In this document: piece by piece, positions 42,096 to 62,631 of the stretch
How positions within the stretch are numbered: position 1 is the first letter of the stretch
How the letters are laid out: every line of letters begins with the position of its first letter
Assembly (NCBI GenBank): GCA_036583965.1
Contig: JAZBQD010000014.1
Coordinates: forward strand, 63,332,395-63,396,394
Source: Prunella strophiata
Lineage: Eukaryota > Chordata > Aves > Passeriformes > Prunellidae
Reading direction: 5' to 3'
DNA length: 64,000 nucleotides
Position numbers and translations under genes: made by a program
Notes under the pieces: model-generated
What the model was told of the DNA's origin: nothing
Seen by the model: the letters and a program-made list of their open reading frames with translations, nothing else
The model's database searches: none

Positions 42096-42551
42096 TCAGA
42101 CACTACGTGGTGCCCTCTCAAATTCATGGGTCCTCCTGTTTCTACCTTTTTTATTCTCTTGTAGGTGCTTCCACTTATTTGTGTTCACCTGCGCGTTGGC
42201 AGGCCTTTGCCGGCGCTGTTTGCGGTCTCTTTTCCAAACCTGCTCGCAGAACTCATCCATGCTGTTGAGATTGGGGTGGTTGATCAGCTGCATGAAGTCT
42301 CTGTACCAGATCTTCTGGCTGGGGGTCATGCTGTTGGTGGCATCCTTGATCTTGGAGCCATCACCATCTTCTTCTTTATGGAGCAGCTCTTCCAGGTGGT
42401 CGTTGTCGATCACCTCAAGGGTCACCTTGAGCAGGGTTTGCATGAAGCCATGCTCCACAGCATGGCAGAAATAAACACCAGAGTCTCTACGGTGGAGACT
42501 TCGTAGCAACAGGCCCTGTTCTGTCCGGATCATGTGATCACCCACTTTTAT
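42096..42551 (-). CDS. SEMA3A: SEMA3A terminal coding exon (end of Ig domain, dimerisation Cys, basic tail, stop)
   Basis: This exon encodes 151 residues plus the stop codon. The acceptor is ...ttccccaatacag before 42551, and the first codons read I-K-V-G-D-H. Residue 29 is the second Ig cysteine (VYFCHAVEHG). Residues 75-106 hold the conserved MTPSQKIWYRDF and DEFCEQVW segments. Cys 102 is the likely inter-chain disulphide that makes the active SEMA3A homodimer. Residues 107-116 (KRDRKQRRQR) form a basic, furin-like site, and the protein ends in a basic tail with the SEMA3A-specific end RRTHEFERAPRSV. That tail binds neuropilin and heparan sulphate. The ending separates SEMA3A from its paralogues SEMA3C, 3D and 3E. 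Compared with human, the changes cluster in the linker after the Ig domain. Confidence 0.98.
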   Translation of the reverse strand: MKVGDHMIRTEQGLLLRSLHRRDSGVYFCHAVEHGFMQTLLKVTLEVIDNDHLEELLHKEEDGDGSKIKDATNSMTPSQKIWYRDFMQLINHPNLNSMDEFCEQVWKRDRKQRRQRPANAQVNTNKWKHLQENKKGRNRRTHEFERAPRSV

Positions 42552-44031
42552 CTGTATTGGGGAAAAAGTGGTAATTTCTATAGTTATTTTTCATACATGT
42601 GCCACATTATCCTCTAACCATGCTACTTCTTTATTACTGCTCCTTTTAAATGGTAAGACCTAGCCAAGAATTCCCAAACCCACAAAAATGGAAAACCCTT
42701 TGCTAGTCATCCATTATCATGAAAGGCTCAAACATTTTGGAAAAACTGATATAATGCCAAGAGTTCAGGGAATTAGGAATTTACTTCTTAAATTACAAAG
42801 ATCTGTTTCAACTATGTCAGATGGAGTTGCTGGAAAGATTACAGAAGATCTGAGCCTGTAATCAGCAGAGTAAGCATGGATTCATTTGGTTGTATTACTG
42901 AGGTCTCATTATCTGTTAGTCAAATCTAGATCCATTTGCAGGAAAGGTTCTTTGTCTTCCTGTTGTTCCTTACTACAAAAACCCTCATGCATAGAAGTGG
43001 GTACTGCCTAAGAGGAAAATACACAAAGCAACCAAGGATCAAATCTAAAAATTTTAATATTCAAAAAGCAGCTGTTCAAAATACTGGGTTTCTTTTCGGA
43101 ATTAATTTATATCTAGAATGTAACTTCATTCTCTGAATGCACATGTTGCTGCAGTCAGAAAAAGCACAGACCTGCTTGCTGTTCTCTCACTGAGAATAAA
43201 TTCTTAATAATTTACTACTTATGCAAACAAAACAAAAATATTTAAAGCAGCTAATATAACTATTCTGAACATGCTTTAAATATATGTATGTATACTTACA
43301 AATACTTCAATTCAACAAAAAAGTTTTTGCTCCCTAGCTTGACCTCTCTACCTATCAGAGTACATTTTCTCTTAAGATATGTGTGACCTGTCTTGATACG
43401 ACTTGAAAACTTGGGTGATTAATCACATAAGAATGCTGGTGACAAGAAAAGAAGAAAAATAAAGTATCACCTTGGTGTAATGCAAACAGGGAAATAAGTT
43501 TCTGCCTCTGTGAATACTGCTTTTGATGAAAATAAAAGTCTCCATACCCTTGTGTCCCCTAGAGTTCTCAGTTCCTCATTCTGACTCTGTTATCTGCAGT
43601 TAGGTCTCAGAGTATGCAGCTCATGGGATGCTCCTCCCAGACTGTGCTTCAGTCAAACAATATGATTGGGGAAAAGCAGTTAAGCTTTTTCTCAAAGGCA
43701 ATTTTAAGGTCTTTGTGATATTTAAGTTTGTATAATCTTTGTATGATGTTTCAGGTAACGGGTAGATAGAATGCTAGCTTTTTCTGTTTCTGGGATCTCT
43801 GATGCAAACCCAGTGTCTTTTGCAGGGAGTCTGAGCAAAGAGAGGATATGAATGCTTGCTGCTGTAACAATCTGTCAAACCTATTAGGGACCTTACAGGA
43901 TTTTATGGTAACAAGAGTGAGAATATACCGAAGAACAATGGAAGTCATATATTCCAGAAAAGTTCTCCTTAACTAAAATTATTCTGGGAAGGACTCAGAC
44001 TGAATTCTACCTTTATAGAGAAAATTAGCTG

Positions 44032-44070
<39 letters not shown>

Positions 44071-44078
44071 TACTGTAC
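42552..44078 (-). other. SEMA3A: SEMA3A intron before the last coding exon
   Basis: A GT-AG intron of about 1.5 kb between the two Ig-domain exons. Nothing in it looks coding. Its most striking feature is a 37-base poly-A run (minus strand) at 44033-44069, starting nine bases after the 5' splice site. The rest is plain AT-rich sequence. Confidence 0.9.
44033..44069. repeat. 37-base poly-T (poly-A on the SEMA3A strand)
   Basis: An unbroken run of 37 T on the plus strand, the longest homopolymer in the window. It starts nine bases inside the intron from the 5' splice site of the Ig exon. Confidence 0.95.
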
Positions 44079-44221
44079 CTCTTCTTTGCGATCATCATTT
44101 TGCTTCTGGAATTGCCAGTAGACTACGGCACGCTGAGATTTTGGACTGCACTCAAGGAAAGTGCTGCTATTCTCTACTCCATAGATAATCTTTTCCTCCA
44201 GGGCCTGACCACTTGGGTTAT
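44079..44221 (-). CDS. SEMA3A: SEMA3A coding exon, second from the end (first half of Ig-like domain)
   Basis: This 143-nt exon starts with two bases of the split Asn codon and then encodes 47 residues, from NPSGQALEEKIIYGVENSS to QNDDRKEE. It holds the first Ig cysteine (TFLEC) and the core tryptophan (VVYWQF) of the C2-type Ig-like domain, which supports neuropilin binding and dimer stability in this family. The acceptor is ...gctttacag before 44221 and the donor is GAAGAG/gtacag with GT at 44078-44077. The exon leaves in phase 0 and joins the last exon at KEE/IKVGDH, as in known SEMA3A. The donor is followed, nine bases into the intron, by 37 consecutive A (minus strand). Confidence 0.96.
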
Positions 44222-47200
44222 CTGTAAAGCATGGAAAAAAAGAAAAAAAAAATTACCATGAAACTAAGCCTTAATTGCTATGCAATTTTTTGTTTAGATG
44301 AAAACAAAGATAAAAACTTAAAAAAAATTTTCCCCGTATCAGTATACCATTTGAAAAATCTCCATCAACACCCCTATCTTTGTAAGGACCCATGGTATGT
44401 TTTTTGGTTAACTGTTGTGTTTTTTTATTTTTTTTAAATTTTATTTTAAATCCTGTTAACAGCTGTTAACATCTCAATATGTGAAGTTAATGAATTTAAT
44501 TGTGACATTTTTTGTAAGCCTCATTATTATTCATCAAGGAAAACATCTAGGACATGACAGGAATTTTTAATAACAAACTGTATGCAATGAGAAAACTCAG
44601 GGTGTAGTTGCAGAATGTTTGTAATGATGCCTCCTGGGCTCTATGGTCATAATACTTTAGAGCAAAGTAATAAAACATGAGGCTATTTAAAAGTAGAATA
44701 ATGTGTTTAGATTATATGGCACTGCAGTTTGCTGAAACTGTTAATGACCAGGAATAATGCTTTTGAGGAAACGATCTTCAATTAATCATTTCCTCTCATA
44801 CTGATATAATTTATGGAAATGTAATGAGGTTAATAAACCAGACATTATGGGAGGGGAAAAAGAAAGTTAAATAAATTACTTCCTTTTGTAACAACAATGT
44901 TTCAAGATATTCATCAACTTGCTGGAAATATCACATAGCTATAGGACTTATATGGTATTTGATTCTTCTCCAATACCGCAGAGGCTTTAAGGCATCATGT
45001 TTCAACTCTCCACCTTAGCTCTTTGAAATGCTGGTATGGACTTAAGTGGCAACAGAACAATAATCCTGAAGAGCAGATGAGGAGGAAGGGGTGGGTAGGC
45101 TGTTTAACATTGTCTTGATCTCATGGGTTTTCCTGACTCCTTGCCATTCTTTGTCTCTCTTTCCATTTTTCACGTTTGATTTTTAACACTGAACATCTTT
45201 AAGGAACTAGTTTTGATATGCTTTAACAGGAAAATTATGTCTATTTAAAACCCTGTTTAAAGAGAAATCCTTTGTCCAGTTTTGTTTGCTCCCAACTGTG
45301 ACCTTCTCCTACTGGCCATGTTGTTTAGCAAACACAGGCTGTTTGTTAGATTGCTGTGACAAAGGTAGAGGTGAAACTGAGCTCCTGACTTATGCTGATA
45401 CAGAATCATGTGAGACTTTCAATAATGACTTTCAGCCCTGAGAGGGGATGGCAGAAGGGATGTGGAGCAGAGTAAGGACTGGTGCTTGCCCAGTCCTCAG
45501 AAAATATCAAATGGCCTATTAACACTAAACAAATAGGAAATGCTTGCCTTCCTCTGCTGGATTGTGGACCTTTTAACCAAGTGAGTGGGGTGTTCTATTA
45601 AAAACTGAGTGAAACAACTTTTATGACATCTCTCATAAACCATATTCCCATGAAGAATGTCAGTACAATTATGGGTCAGGAAGACAGGGAGCAGTGAAGG
45701 CATGAATTAGAAAGCAAAGGAGCAAGAGAAGGGCAAAACAGCTGTAATAGAATATAGTCAAGGTGGTGAGATGGATGGAGCATAGGTGAATTTGTTTCGT
45801 TGAAACAGAGGAACTGGAAGTATGTGAAGAGATTAACTGAATAAAGTTAGAAGTGATAAGATGAAAACTGGAAATGATAACTGATGGGTCCAGATTTAAC
45901 ACTGTGAATGGCTGATTGATGTACTGAACTCTTCTGTTTCAAGTAGATGCTCTACTTAAGGAACAAAATTCACATGGCTGAGCAGGCAGTCAGATATCCC
46001 TCATGCAGAGAGAAGCTGTTTGATATCTGAACTGGGATCCACAACAGACAGCACATACAGGATCTTCAGCATAAGACAGTAGAAAATATCTACTGTCTGG
46101 GATATTTTTTACAGCCTGGGACACATATGTTACTGCTGCAGTGATGTGTTTCTGGGAAACAGTGGTTTACAGACTTCCATAATAAAGGAGGGAAACACAG
46201 GGATTTCACCCTAGGATGCATGCTCAGAGTGTCTCAATTCCTCTCCCAGGCTCCCTGAATCATAATTGCAGAATGGCCCATCTTCAACAACAGCAACCCA
46301 ATAGTTTGGGTATTTGTATTGGAAGTAGGAATATCAAGTCAAATTTCTAAGCCTAATTGAACTGTGGGTGCTCATCTCTAGCATCCTAAAAGGACAATTT
46401 AACCAGCAGATTTCTCATCAGGGGGCTTTCAGCCCCACTTCATTATATTTTTCTGAACAAGGCTTAGTTCAAGTGAATTATACAGGGGCAGAGCACATTT
46501 TACACTGTTGTCATTAGATCCAGGGGAGGCAGTTTTCTAAATCATAAATATTGGTAAAAAGGACAAAACCAGGTATTTCTTTGGTAAAAGCCCTATGGCC
46601 CATGAGTAGCAGCATATTTTTAAGCATATAGAGACGTTTATGCTGGAAAACTTAGATACCTAGATTGTTCTTAGCATCTAAGAATCTAGTAATAAGTTTT
46701 ATTAGTAAATGTGCACTCTGGCACCATTTCAAATTTCTGTTTCCTTGGATCTGGTCTATGACATTCCAGTGTGTTAGAGAACTCCATGGAAAGTGGGTGA
46801 AGTCCTCTTTACATTTCTTCACAGCTACAGAAAACACAATATGGGTAACAGACACGCAATAAGAGAGGAAGCCTTTTAGAGATCCTTCAATTTCCATTTC
46901 CATGATTTGAAGAAGCAGAAGGCAGGTCCAGAAATGTCTATAAAGTTCATGTAATATTGAGCATGTGGAGTACAAGAAAGTAAGCAGTGATGGAATAATC
47001 ACAGGATCAGAGTGCAGCTTTGGGACTGAGAAGCTGAAGAGACTGGATGGAAGAATGAAAGTCTAAGAAGTTCAGAAAAGCAGCTGGAGGAATTAGAAAA
47101 TTATAGAAGTCATGAAGTTGGTAATGAAATTCAGCCCAAAATCCTGTCTGAAAGCAGTAATTCCCAAAATGAACCCAACAGCAGTATCAGTTTACTACCC

Positions 47201-49040
47201 TGATAAATATCCTTTAAGTACATAATTTCTGACATAACCGAAGAAGTATGAAAGGCTAAGTACTTATACCAAGATTGCTCTGCAGATGAATGAACCTCAC
47301 AATACAGTTTAATTCAGAGTGATTCTTTGAACTTCCCCTGGGATAAATCATGTTTAAAAAAAGCACCTCTTCTTTAACAAGTTCTTCAAAAAACCCCAAA
47401 CTTTATTTTTTTTTTGATAGCTCTAGTATGTTACACTTTATGTAACATTCTCCTTTACCTGCCACAAAGGTGACCAGGCTTTTAGATTACTGTCTGGGCA
47501 AACAGCTGTACAGTGAAGGATCCTCAGCCCTCTCTAATGTTGCTGTGCAGTCATTTTATACTTATATATTTGCACCAAAGAGCAACTGAAAACACTACAT
47601 AAACCTTATTAAAAATATTTTTGCTTCAGACTGACTGAAAAGCTGGTTTCTGCAATGTCCTTAAATATTATACATTAAGAAAATATTCTTTTTTCATGGT
47701 TTTGTTGGTTCTCATGGAGAATCAATTGGCACTTCATAGCAAATGAATGGGTAGACAAGTAGTAAATGATGTTTTAAGCTTTTTTTGGTTATAGAAAAAC
47801 CCAATTCTTCATCTGTTGCACAGGGAACTACTGGTCACAAACAAGGGAAAAACTCAGCATAAATTGGCATAGGAAATTTATAGGCCATGCAGTCATCTGT
47901 ACTATGTATGATCATGTGGAAATGACAAGTAAATATAGGAAAATGTAATAGATTTACAACTCAAGTGGTTTAGAGAAAATTTCTTTTAAGACCAATCTAA
48001 ACTATTCATTAAGTACTATGACAGAGCATCCTTCAAGTCTAGGATCCAGAACTCCATTCCCTCACTATTTTTTGTGATCTCAGTATTTACTCTCACTGTT
48101 TACTGAACCTTCTAATGCTGTCTTATCTTGTTTCATATTTGCTCTGCTCCTTTTGGCAAAGCTGTATTAAAACTCCTTTTGATCAGGTCTACCATATAAT
48201 AACTTTGTCCAGACCCTGAGTTCTCATGATTGTATAAATGAAAAAAAACTGCATCTCTGTACTACTGCAAAACTGGAATACTCTCTTCCCTTTGGACAGA
48301 AAATATCTTTTTCAGACAAATATGCTTACCCAATATGGGAAGACATAAACCCAAAGTGTTTTGAAATGCTTTTTTCATCTATGACAATAAAGAACAGACC
48401 TGCAGTTGAATAAAGCACAGCTAGCAAAGGTTATAGAACATTAAAATGAACAGACCTGTGGTAGTAGACCAGTTCATAGTTTTGCTCAGGAGTAAAATGT
48501 TCAGAGAGTAAAAACATAAAGCTAAGAAATGCTTCTGCTGGTGTTAAAATCAGTGTTTAGTGCCTGGTGAAACTTTTCTATTGTGGAAGTGAAAATCTCG
48601 TTCTCAATATAAGGATGGTCTTATCTGCACTGTGTGAAGTATTACCTGATCTCATGCAATGGGAAATTTGTGAGCTTTCTACTAGTCACAATTGACTATT
48701 TCAAATCTAAACTAGTTCCACATTCATGAGTTCTCAAAATGTGACAACTACATACTGACCAGTCTGTTCATGTACTTTTAAAACTCCTTTTTCCCTCTGA
48801 GTAACCTGGCCTGAGTCTGACAATCAGAAGTAAAAAGAAACGCCATAGTAATGTCAGCTGTGAGTTTCAAATTATTGAAATGAAGGCAGAGAAAACTACT
48901 GTTGGGAGTGAATTATAGCCAACACAGAAGTAAAATTTAGCACTGTTCATCATTTTTGCTATTACATGGACTGGAAAGACAAGAAGATTTTGAAGCATCT
49001 CCATTTTCAGTCACCTCCTTGTTTTCCCAGTGGCTTAACC

Positions 49041-49170
49041 CTGAGATTAGGTCAGTTGGTTAGAGCATGGTGCTAATGCACCACGGTTGAGGGCTTGAGA
49101 ATCCCTGTATGGGCCATTCAATTAAGAGCTGGACTTGATGGGTCCCTTCAAACACAGAATATTCTGTGTG
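49041..49170 (+). mobile_element. tRNA-derived SINE with CR1-like tail (TguSINE1-like)
   Basis: The 5' part resembles a tRNA-Ile gene: GTCAGTTGGTTAGAGCATGG, then TGCTAAT, then an ATCCCTGTATGGGCC-type acceptor end. The 3' part (GAGCTGGACTTGATGGGTCC, then CAGAATATTCTGTG) matches the end of CR1 LINEs, which supply the retrotransposition machinery. This architecture is known from the passerine TguSINE1 family. The internal B box is degraded, so this is an old, inactive copy and not a tRNA gene. Confidence 0.85.
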
Positions 49171-49720
49171 AAAAGTTCCTGTAGATGTGCCACGATCATG
49201 AGGAATCACTTGTTTCCAGCAGAGGGTAGCATTGCCTAAGTATTCCCTTCACTTACAGCAAAATGGACATTTTTAATTTTCTGAGTGAAGGTCTTCTGAA
49301 AAGTTTGGCAACAAATCAGTAACTATGAGAAGTTTGTCAGTCAAACAAGTCAAAAAAGGAAGCTGATCAATACACTGTGAAAATGAAACAGCTGACAAAA
49401 AAGCAAACCAAAATACGTCTAAGAAAACCCATGCTGAATGCACATAGGGAAATGCCTGCTGCAAGAACATCCCAATCTTCAGAACTTTTAGTGTGACTCT
49501 TACAACAAAGGTCACTCCATATTTTGCCAAGATAGTTACAAACATATTTGGTTTGTAATTTGATTTTGTTATCATCTTATATAAACTGTGTACAGCAACA
49601 TGGACACACTTCTTGATGTCATGAAGAAAATACAATAATTTTCTGAAATAGTAAGCCTAAAGTATGGTATTATCAGGGAAGAGAAGCAGGAAAATTAAAA
49701 TGCTTAAACTGTTTATCTGA

Positions 49721-49790
49721 GGAAAACAAAAACAAAAAAAAAAAAAAAAAAAAAACAACAAAAAAAAAACCCCAAAAAACCAAACCCAAA
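49721..49790. repeat. A-rich tract with a 22-base poly-A core
   Basis: Poly-A with scattered C, in a SEMA3A intron, about 550 bases beyond the SINE. It may be a retroposon tail whose body can no longer be recognised. Confidence 0.85.
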
Positions 49791-49979
49791 TAGACTTCAG
49801 TGTCTGATCCAGGCCATTATAAGCTATCTAAATTGGGATAATGATACATTATATTCATCTTTTGCAGATGTTCAAGACAATTTCACCAACAAATCATTCA
49901 CGTGCTTCCTACCCTACTCTGTGCAGAGTCTGTAAATTACATACAAATGAGCTGCACTTCAGTCCTGTCCATAACTCAC

Positions 49980-50047
49980 TGTGATGCTGCAGGTCTGAGC
50001 AGTGGGTGAGCGGGTCCCCATTTCGGATGTCTTGTCGTCTGGTGCGC
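49980..50047 (-). CDS. SEMA3A: SEMA3A coding exon, third from the end (furin site and linker)
   Basis: This 68-nt exon starts with the last base of a split Arg codon and then encodes 22 residues: RTRRQDIRNG, then DPLTHCSDLQHH. It ends with one base (A) of a split Asn codon. The acceptor is ...atccctgcag before 50047 and the donor is CAC A/gtgagt with GT at 49979-49978. Across the junction with the exon before it the protein reads K-R-R-T-R-R-Q. This is the proprotein-convertase site between the PSI and Ig domains, where processing tunes the repulsive activity of class 3 semaphorins. The split codon is AAT (Asn); human SEMA3A has Asp in the matching HHD-N motif as I recall it. Confidence 0.95.
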
Positions 50048-59762
<9,715 letters not shown>

Positions 59763-59804
59763 CTGCTTTGTGGAAATCTTCATTGCGGAAATAACTGTAG
59801 GTTC
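59763..59804 (-). CDS. SEMA3A: SEMA3A coding exon, fifth from the end (42 nt)
   Basis: This is a 42-nt, phase-0 exon encoding 14 residues, EPTVISAMKISTKQ. It links the sema domain to the PSI domain. The acceptor is ...tttttccctag before 59804, and the donor is AAGCAG/gtaata with GT at 59762-59761. It was too short to stand out as an open frame and was found by matching the protein continuity: FR from the exon before and QQLYIG in the exon after. Human SEMA3A has AIS-AMEL-STKQ here as I recall it, so the bird has V for A and KI for EL. A second AG ten bases inside the exon (59796-59795) would shift the frame and is not expected to be used. Confidence 0.95.
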
Positions 59805-62539
59805 CTAGGGAAAAATAGAGTTAAAATTTAAAATGAGCTATAAACATAAAAATTCTGTTACAATACTATTTGTACAAGGTAGAAACCCTGACATTAAACT
59901 AGAAACTCCCTAGTAATAGTCCTTGTTGTTGTTTGCAGTGGAATAATTTCTAGCTGTAAAGGAATTAGAAGTGCATGTACATATCTAAGTGCATCTTTGA
60001 TTGCTATGTTGATTGTAGATATTTAATTTTCTGTTATTAATATGGTTTTATTGTGATCACTTTGTCACTAGTTCCACATCTTGAAATTTTTATCTACACT
60101 TAATACTAAAATTGCATTTCAAGACTATAAGTATGGTAATATGAAAATAATAATGGTTATATGAAAATTCATAGATACTATCTATGAAAGGTAATAACAC
60201 TGAAACAAGCAGCTAATTTTAATTATATCGAGGTGAAAACCCCACTCCTGTGAATTTTTATTCATAAGAACAAGTTTTAATCCCAAGTATAATCTTTTAA
60301 CTGCTTCCACACTATTCACTTACAGAGAAGTTACATGCATTTTCAGAACATGCAACCAAAATGAGCAAGAGCTTCTTGCACTCTGGAACATCCATTATTT
60401 AATCAACTGTTACAACTTCTAGGTCCAGGTTCTTGGATGGATTTTAATTTTAAAAGTGGCATAATTAGACAGTGTGCTACTAAATTTTGCATGAACTTTA
60501 TTCCATCTAGAAATCTGCTATTGATCATACTTTTGATCATCATACTTTTGGTTGTGTACATTAATAAAAGTGTTTATTAAGCTTTTACACTTGCATAGTT
60601 TTCAACTTGCTTATTCCCGAGAGAATTTGATATGGATCAGTGGATGGTAAATGTGGACTCACCTTTACAGAGGGGTTAATATACCTTGTATTAGAAAACA
60701 TCAATTCAATGTAACATTTGAATGAAAATTGAACTCATTAGTTTGTTTGCTCAGCTGTTCAGAGAAATCTAGCACAAATGGGGTTTAAAGAGGCATTTGT
60801 TGTCAATGTAACAGATATGAAAGACTTTCAGCTTTGTGGAATTTTAAATGAAAAGCATTGTACTCAGCACATTGCAGCTTAACATCAAAATACATTGTTC
60901 ATGATGCATGTATACTCTTTATAACTAAAGGAAAATTACATTTAGATGAGGTACATGTAAAATCTGTTGGAATTTCCCTATTGAAAGATTCATATCTTAT
61001 GCACACAAATGCTGCTTATTCCACTGAAAACATTAATGCACTCTTTAAGGCTTAAATACATGTTTAAAGAGATAATTGAGCTTTCAAGTAAATCAGAACA
61101 CCAAAATACCTCCATGCAATGAAAAAAATACACTTGCAAAGTAAAATTCTAAATTTGAATTTGCCATTAACTATTCTACTTCTGTAAAACCTTTCTCAAA
61201 TAAAATTAATTCCCTGTATTTTCCTTCTTTCACTTTTATGTTTTTCTGATCTCCTTTAGCTTGGCACTTCTACCTGTTTCAGGGAAGAGACTCATATTTT
61301 ATCAACAATTTCCAAATTACCCTGCATTCATGTAATGACTTTTGCATGTATAATAAAGAAAAAAAAAAAGTTGGCTTATTTTCTTCTCATAGTTTCTACT
61401 TCAATGTTCAGAAAAAAAAAAAAAAAAAAAAAGCACCCCAGATTTCTGTGCTCAGAAACTCCCATGTATTGCAAGAACACGGACACATATTTTTCAGAGG
61501 TATCTTGAACTCAGAACAGAGGTTTTTGAGCACAACTGGTACCAGTAACAGCAGGAATGCCCACAAGAAGCTCTGTTCAGCTATCTTGTCTCTGCTCAGA
61601 AAAAGAAGGTGAAGGGATGGCAACAGAGTTTGATGAGGATGTGGTGGCTGGTCCCCCTGGCAGGGCCAGGGCATGGTCCCTGTCAACACAAGAGGCTCCT
61701 GGAGTGTGCCAGCAGCATCTTCATGCTGTCACACCAACCTTGTGCTCCCAGCCAGGGATAACCCCCAGCTGCTTGGAGACAGGGAAATGGTGCCATAAAA
61801 TGGCACTGACAGAAGGAATGACGTGGGGAATGTAAATGATTCGTTGTTGTGTACAAAACACGAGACATCCCTGGGTTCTGTCTGGGAAGTGTTTGAAAAG
61901 TTTACTCAGCCCTGCCTTGCAGGGCTGCCTATGGGATGCTGTATTTTTTAGGTGGCTCAAACAGGAGAAATGGAGAAGATTGATTTCACCAAAAAGTATG
62001 AGAGTTAGGGGGTGTTTATGGTGCCTTGTGTCAAACCATAAAAATGAGACCCTAAAGTGACCTTTGAAAATATATACTTCGTTTCTCAGATTATTAAGCA
62101 TAAGAAATCTGGACAGATCACTGTTTTACCTAAAGTATCTTCCTAGTTACAATATGCTGATAGTCTGAACAGCTTTGAGAGGTGATGCAATTACAAATTT
62201 GTATATTGCATATCTCTGTGGGAGAAAACAGACAGGCATTGTTCCCAGACCTGAACAGGTAGATATTTAACTCCAGCATGCAACAGCTCTAAGATTCAGA
62301 AATACTAATTTACTTTTTAAACCACTGAACAAGAGCCCAGAATGTCATTTCTTTTATCATTAACCTCCAGCTTGCACTGAAAGTTTCAAGGTTTATTTTG
62401 ACTAGTGTCTGGGTCTCTAAATGACAAGCTAATTAGAGGGGTATGCCAGGCTATTCCTTGGCTAGATTGCAAGAAGTTGAGTTTGCAGCTGTCCACAGAG
62501 AAATCTACAACCTGACACTTGAAATTTAGCTGCACTTAC
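59805..62539 (-). other. SEMA3A: SEMA3A intron before the 42-nt exon
   Basis: A GT-AG intron of about 2.7 kb. It holds a poly-A run at 61412-61432 and a GC-richer patch at about 61560-61830 whose open frames on both strands resemble nothing known. Nothing else was recognised. Confidence 0.9.
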
Positions 62540-62631
62540 CCGAAAGACTGTCATTTCTTCCAGCAAGACTTCCTCTAATTCGTGCCAAGTCTCCTTAGGA
62601 ATTGAAACCACTTTAAGAACTGTTCCAATAT
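62540..62631 (-). CDS. SEMA3A: SEMA3A coding exon, sixth from the end (last part of sema domain)
   Basis: This 92-nt exon enters with two bases of a split Asp codon (G from the previous exon, outside the window), then encodes 30 residues from IGTVLKVVSIPK to LLEEMTVFR. In class 3 semaphorins this is the end of the seven-bladed sema propeller, which carries plexin binding. The acceptor on the minus strand is ...cttttcaag before 62631, and the donor is CGG/gtaagt with GT at 62539-62538. The frame runs directly into the next exon (FR then EPT), as in known SEMA3A. The sequence matches SEMA3A as I recall it from human and chicken, with only conservative changes. A run of 26 T (minus strand) lies about 10 nt upstream of the acceptor. 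The exon before this one is not found in 62.7-64.0 kb, so it lies off the right edge. Confidence 0.96.

Larger units (their letters stand above)
44222..49979 (-). other. SEMA3A: SEMA3A intron between the linker exon and first Ig exon
   Basis: A GT-AG intron of about 5.8 kb. It contains the SINE at 49041-49170 and an A-rich run at 49721-49790. A 120-codon open frame on the minus strand (49273-49635) next to the SINE matches no family I know and is best treated as chance. The remaining sequence shows no recognisable feature. Confidence 0.9.

Noticed and set aside
42165..42506. Plus-strand open frames of 113 and 97 codons across the terminal exon
   Set aside because: They are antisense shadows of the SEMA3A last exon, whose minus-strand protein is unmistakable.
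49041..49115. A tRNA-Ile gene
   Set aside because: The A-box region is tRNA-like, but the B box and stems are degraded and the sequence runs into a CR1 tail, so it is a SINE.
59763..59794. A 32-nt version of the short SEMA3A exon using the inner AG at 59796-59795
   Set aside because: It breaks the frame with the preceding exon. The upstream AG gives a 42-nt exon and restores the expected EPT residues.
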